Below are positions 61,836 to 64,000 of a DNA stretch of 64,000 bases, one piece after another. The DNA is from Empedobacter sp036647415. GTDB lineage: Bacteria; Bacteroidota; Bacteroidia; Flavobacteriales; Weeksellaceae. A program made the position numbers and the translations under genes. Each line of letters opens with the position of its first letter. Position 1 is the stretch's first letter. The stretch lies in the NCBI RefSeq assembly GCF_036647415.1, contig NZ_JAVXKG010000003.1, positions 1 to 64,000 on the forward strand. The letters are read 5' to 3'. A model generated the notes under the pieces. It was not told the origin of the DNA and did not search any database. It was given only the letters and a program-made list of their open reading frames with translations.

Positions 61836-63030
61836 AACATTAATCGAAAAATTGGTTCGTAAAAATTTGAGTTTTCTACGAATCACCACATTTTGTTTCT
61901 TTTCTATCATCGGATTTTTCATCTTGATTTTAGCAGGAACAATTTACATGGATTATGCAAAAAATTTTGGAGAAGATAGCTCAATTTGGAAATCAAATTA
62001 TATTGTTTTAAACAAAAAAATATCTTCATTACAAACTTTAACGGGCGAAAAACCAACTTTTAGCGAAGATGAAATAAATGAATTAAAATCTCAAAATTTT
62101 GTTGCGAAAGTAGGAACTTTCAAAAGCAGTCAATTTCCTGTAAAATTACAAGTTGGCGGTATTGCTGGAATTAGAGGATTTTCGACAGATTTATTTTTTG
62201 AATCTGTACCAGAAGATTTTATTGAAGTAGAAAAATCAGATTGGGAATGGAAAGAGGGCGAAAATTTTATTCCGATTATTATTCCGAAAAGTTATTTGAA
62301 TTTGTACAATTTTGGTTTTGCAACAAGCCAAGGTTTACCGCAAGTTTCGGAAGGATTGTTTACTAAAATTCCATTTCAATTAATTATTGGGAAAGGTGAA
62401 AACCAACAAATTTATCAAGCCAGAATTGTGGATTTTACAACAAAAATTAATACAATTTTAGTTCCAGAAAACTTTTTGGAATGGGCGAATGAAAAATATG
62501 CAAATCAGAAAAATACAGAACCTTCGCGCATTGTAGTTGAAACGAAATCGCAAAGCGACGAAAATGCTTCAACGTATTTTGAGCAACAAAATTTTGACAT
62601 CAATAAAGATGAATTAAAAAATAATGAATTGACTTATTATCTAAAATTAGCCTTTACATTGGTTCTTTTTATTGGTTTAATCATTGTTTTTGCAGCAATT
62701 TGGTTGATGATTATCAATTTTCAATTAATGATTGAAAAAAATAAACACAAGACAAAAGATTTATTTTTGATAGGTTATAATATCAATCAATTGGCACGTC
62801 CTTATCTTAAATTCTCGATAATTTTTATGTTGATAAGTTACATTATTTCTATTCCGTTGGTTTATTTTGTGTTGAATACGATACAAACCAAAGTCGGAAA
62901 ATTTATGGCAACGGAAAAATCACATATTTGGGAAGTTGTAGGAATTGGATTAGGTATTGTTCTAATTTTATTTATCATTAATAAAATAATTTTAACTCAA
63001 TCCATCAAAAAGATTGCGCTAAAAGATTAA
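61819..63030 (+). CDS. FtsX/MacB-type ABC permease
   Basis: 403 residues from the ATG 61819 (MSFNSKTLIEK), since the 18 upstream codons lie in the ATPase gene. One N-terminal helix (about 22-45), a periplasmic domain of about 215 residues, and three C-terminal helices (about 280-305, 333-358, 375-397), the four-helix FtsX arrangement. As a single permease it would act as a homodimer, as in MacB or FtsX. Likely works mechanically on envelope lipoproteins or lipids, not as an importer (inference). Confidence 0.85.
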   Translation: MSFNSKTLIEKLVRKNLSFLRITTFCFFSIIGFFILILAGTIYMDYAKNFGEDSSIWKSNYIVLNKKISSLQTLTGEKPTFSEDEINELKSQNFVAKVGTFKSSQFPVKLQVGGIAGIRGFSTDLFFESVPEDFIEVEKSDWEWKEGENFIPIIIPKSYLNLYNFGFATSQGLPQVSEGLFTKIPFQLIIGKGENQQIYQARIVDFTTKINTILVPENFLEWANEKYANQKNTEPSRIVVETKSQSDENASTYFEQQNFDINKDELKNNELTYYLKLAFTLVLFIGLIIVFAAIWLMIINFQLMIEKNKHKTKDLFLIGYNINQLARPYLKFSIIFMLISYIISIPLVYFVLNTIQTKVGKFMATEKSHIWEVVGIGLGIVLILFIINKIILTQSIKKIALKD

Positions 63031-63033
63031 AAT

Positions 63034-63070
63034 AAAAAATGGATTCTGAAAATTCAGAATCCATTTTTTA
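63034..63070. terminator. Bidirectional terminator
   Basis: Arms 63039-63050 and 63053-63064 (ATGGATTCTGAA type) inside A6/T6 runs, between the convergent permease and barrel genes. Confidence 0.93.
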
Positions 63071-63088
63071 TGAATTACATTTCTTTAT

Positions 63089-63751
63089 TTAGAAAGAATA
63101 TCCTACTCCTAAAGAGAATGAATGATTTTTGATATCATTAGCAGCTGTAGTACCATTATCTGTATTTTCGCCTACTTTTGTTAAGCCCATGTAATATCTT
63201 GCACCAACATTAATGTTATCTGTAACATTATAGCCTAATCCGAAGTTTACACCGAAATCAAAATCTTTAACATTATCTTTGATATCTGTTTTTCCTGAAA
63301 TTGTATTTACAGTTCCGTTAGCATAAACACTTGTTTCTTGCTTATTACTTGCATATACATTGTAACCAAATTGTGGTCCAGCTTCTATATTAAAACGAGA
63401 TGCACCAGGATAATATTTGAACATAATTGGAACTTGAATATAATCTAAAGTTGTTTTATTCTTATCCTTAATTGTTGTATTTCCTACCTCGGTAACATCA
63501 TCTTTGAATTTACCTCCAATTCTTGTAAAGTTAACCTCTGGTTGCACAGCAAACTGATCTGTGATAGGAAAATGTCCATAAACACCAGCGCTAAAACCAA
63601 CTTTGTAATCGTTGTCTTTTACATCATCTCCATTGAATGATGACATGTTTACAGTTGATTTAACACCAAACTGAGATGATGTTGTTTTTTCTTGTGCACT
63701 TAAACTAACAACGCCTAACATTGCAGCGGCAATAAAAAATATTTTTTTCAT
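63089..63751 (-). CDS. PorT-family outer-membrane beta-barrel protein
   Basis: 220 residues. Signal peptide (1-19, ending VSLSAQ), then an eight-stranded barrel of the PorT/outer-membrane protein beta-barrel type: 'FGVKSTVNMSSFNG', 'FSAGVYGHFPITDQFAVQPEVNFTRIG' (in parts), 'YIQVPIMFKYYPG', 'FNIEAGPQFGYNVYA', ending HSFSLGVGYSF with the C-terminal Phe for BAM insertion. A second barrel gene of the same type appears to lie upstream at the window edge. Function unknown. Confidence 0.9.
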   Translation of the reverse strand: MKKIFFIAAAMLGVVSLSAQEKTTSSQFGVKSTVNMSSFNGDDVKDNDYKVGFSAGVYGHFPITDQFAVQPEVNFTRIGGKFKDDVTEVGNTTIKDKNKTTLDYIQVPIMFKYYPGASRFNIEAGPQFGYNVYASNKQETSVYANGTVNTISGKTDIKDNVKDFDFGVNFGLGYNVTDNINVGARYYMGLTKVGENTDNGTTAANDIKNHSFSLGVGYSF

Positions 63752-63904
63752 CTTGTAATAATTTTAATTTTCTAATTATGATACAAGTGTAAATCCAAGT
63801 TATATGCCAAATGATGTTAAAGAAAACCAATAAAACACTAATCTATTTATTATCAATTATATAAAACAAAAATTTTAACACTTTAAAAGAACGAACTATA
63901 TAAA

Positions 63905-63934
63905 ATAAAAAAGCTACATCTTACGATGTAGCTC
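63905..63934 (-). terminator. Terminator of the gene at the window edge
   Basis: Hairpin with arms AGCTACATC (63912-63920) and its complement (63925-63933), loop TTAC, followed on the minus strand by T6. Confidence 0.85.
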
Positions 63935-63969
63935 TTAATTAACACTAATTATTTTTTAAACTCTTATGA

Positions 63970-64000
63970 TTAAAATTTATACGCAAATCCTAAAGAAACT
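63970..64000 (-). CDS. C-terminus of an outer-membrane barrel protein (partial)
   Basis: Only the last residues VSLGFAYKF and the stop are visible. The pattern of alternating residues with a final Phe is the typical end of an outer-membrane barrel, and it resembles the end of the neighbouring PorT-like gene (SLGVGYSF). It is followed by its own terminator, 36 bp downstream. Confidence 0.6.
   Translation of the reverse strand, partial: VSLGFAYKF

Noticed and set aside
1..64000. Insertion sequences or prophage
   Set aside because: No transposase, integrase or phage structural gene and no terminal inverted repeats were found.

Overview
The window is chromosomal DNA from a low-GC (roughly one third G+C) Bacteroidota, most likely a Flavobacteriales member of the Weeksellaceae type (Empedobacter/Chryseobacterium-like; the genus is inference). 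The support is a type IX secretion C-terminal sorting domain, SusC/RagA-style TonB receptors, DUF4836/DUF4876/DUF6850 families, PorT-like barrels, and promoters of the Bacteroidota form TTG-N19..21-TAnnTTTG with little Shine-Dalgarno signal. Most of the sequence is ordinary core genome. Two runs of N (20350-20359 and 51549-51648) are assembly gaps.

Layout. 1-1.8 kb: an MCE/MlaD protein (cut by the edge) and a periplasmic amidase, divergent from 1.8-7.3 kb: lptD, ridA, a small membrane protein, pdxA, yceD (DUF177) and rpmF. 7.4-9.3 kb: accB-accC. 9.6-13.0 kb: tig-clpP-clpX. 13.1-16.8 kb: a T9SS-exported protein with a small membrane partner, then a TlpA-like thioredoxin lipoprotein/periplasmic protein. 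16.9-22.8 kb (minus): the cell-shape operon mreB-mreC-mreD-mrdA(PBP2)-rodA, tightly overlapped, with an unusually long RodA. 22.9-26.6 kb: sppA, folK and an OmpA-family porin. 26.7-34.1 kb (minus): DnaQ-GIY-YIG exonuclease, HerA-like ATPase, EEP phosphatase, two rhomboid proteases, mutL. 34.4-36.9 kb: two orphan small lipoproteins and putP. 36.9-41.3 kb (plus): DUF255 thioredoxin, HEAT-repeat protein, tag, EamA transporter. 41.3-48.0 kb (minus): a four-gene outer-membrane locus (TonB receptor, DUF4876 lipoprotein, DUF6850 barrel, dihaem cytochrome c peroxidase) with a good promoter and a palindromic candidate operator. 48.2-51.4 kb: SGNH-like protein, ElaA-like GNAT, SDR, UPF0104-type flippase-like protein.

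51.5-54.9 kb is the accessory region. It lies between a tandem tRNA-Val(TAC) array (one copy broken by the 100-N gap) and lspA. It holds a truncated RHS-repeat core, fragments of several C-terminal toxin-like tips, five small exported immunity-like genes (one frameshifted), and a repeat of up to about 73 bp at or just after the stop of the four non-frameshifted immunity-like genes. I read this as a decayed RHS polymorphic-toxin locus whose orphan tip/immunity modules were stacked by recombination in the shared repeat. A remnant of a RelE-like toxin lies next to the tRNAs. This is the most interesting part of the window.

54.9-64 kb: lspA, a DksA-like protein and ileS (minus); then a DUF4836 lipoprotein overlapping an ABC ATPase and an FtsX-type permease (plus), a plausible three-part envelope system; then a PorT-like barrel and the last residues of another barrel at the window edge.
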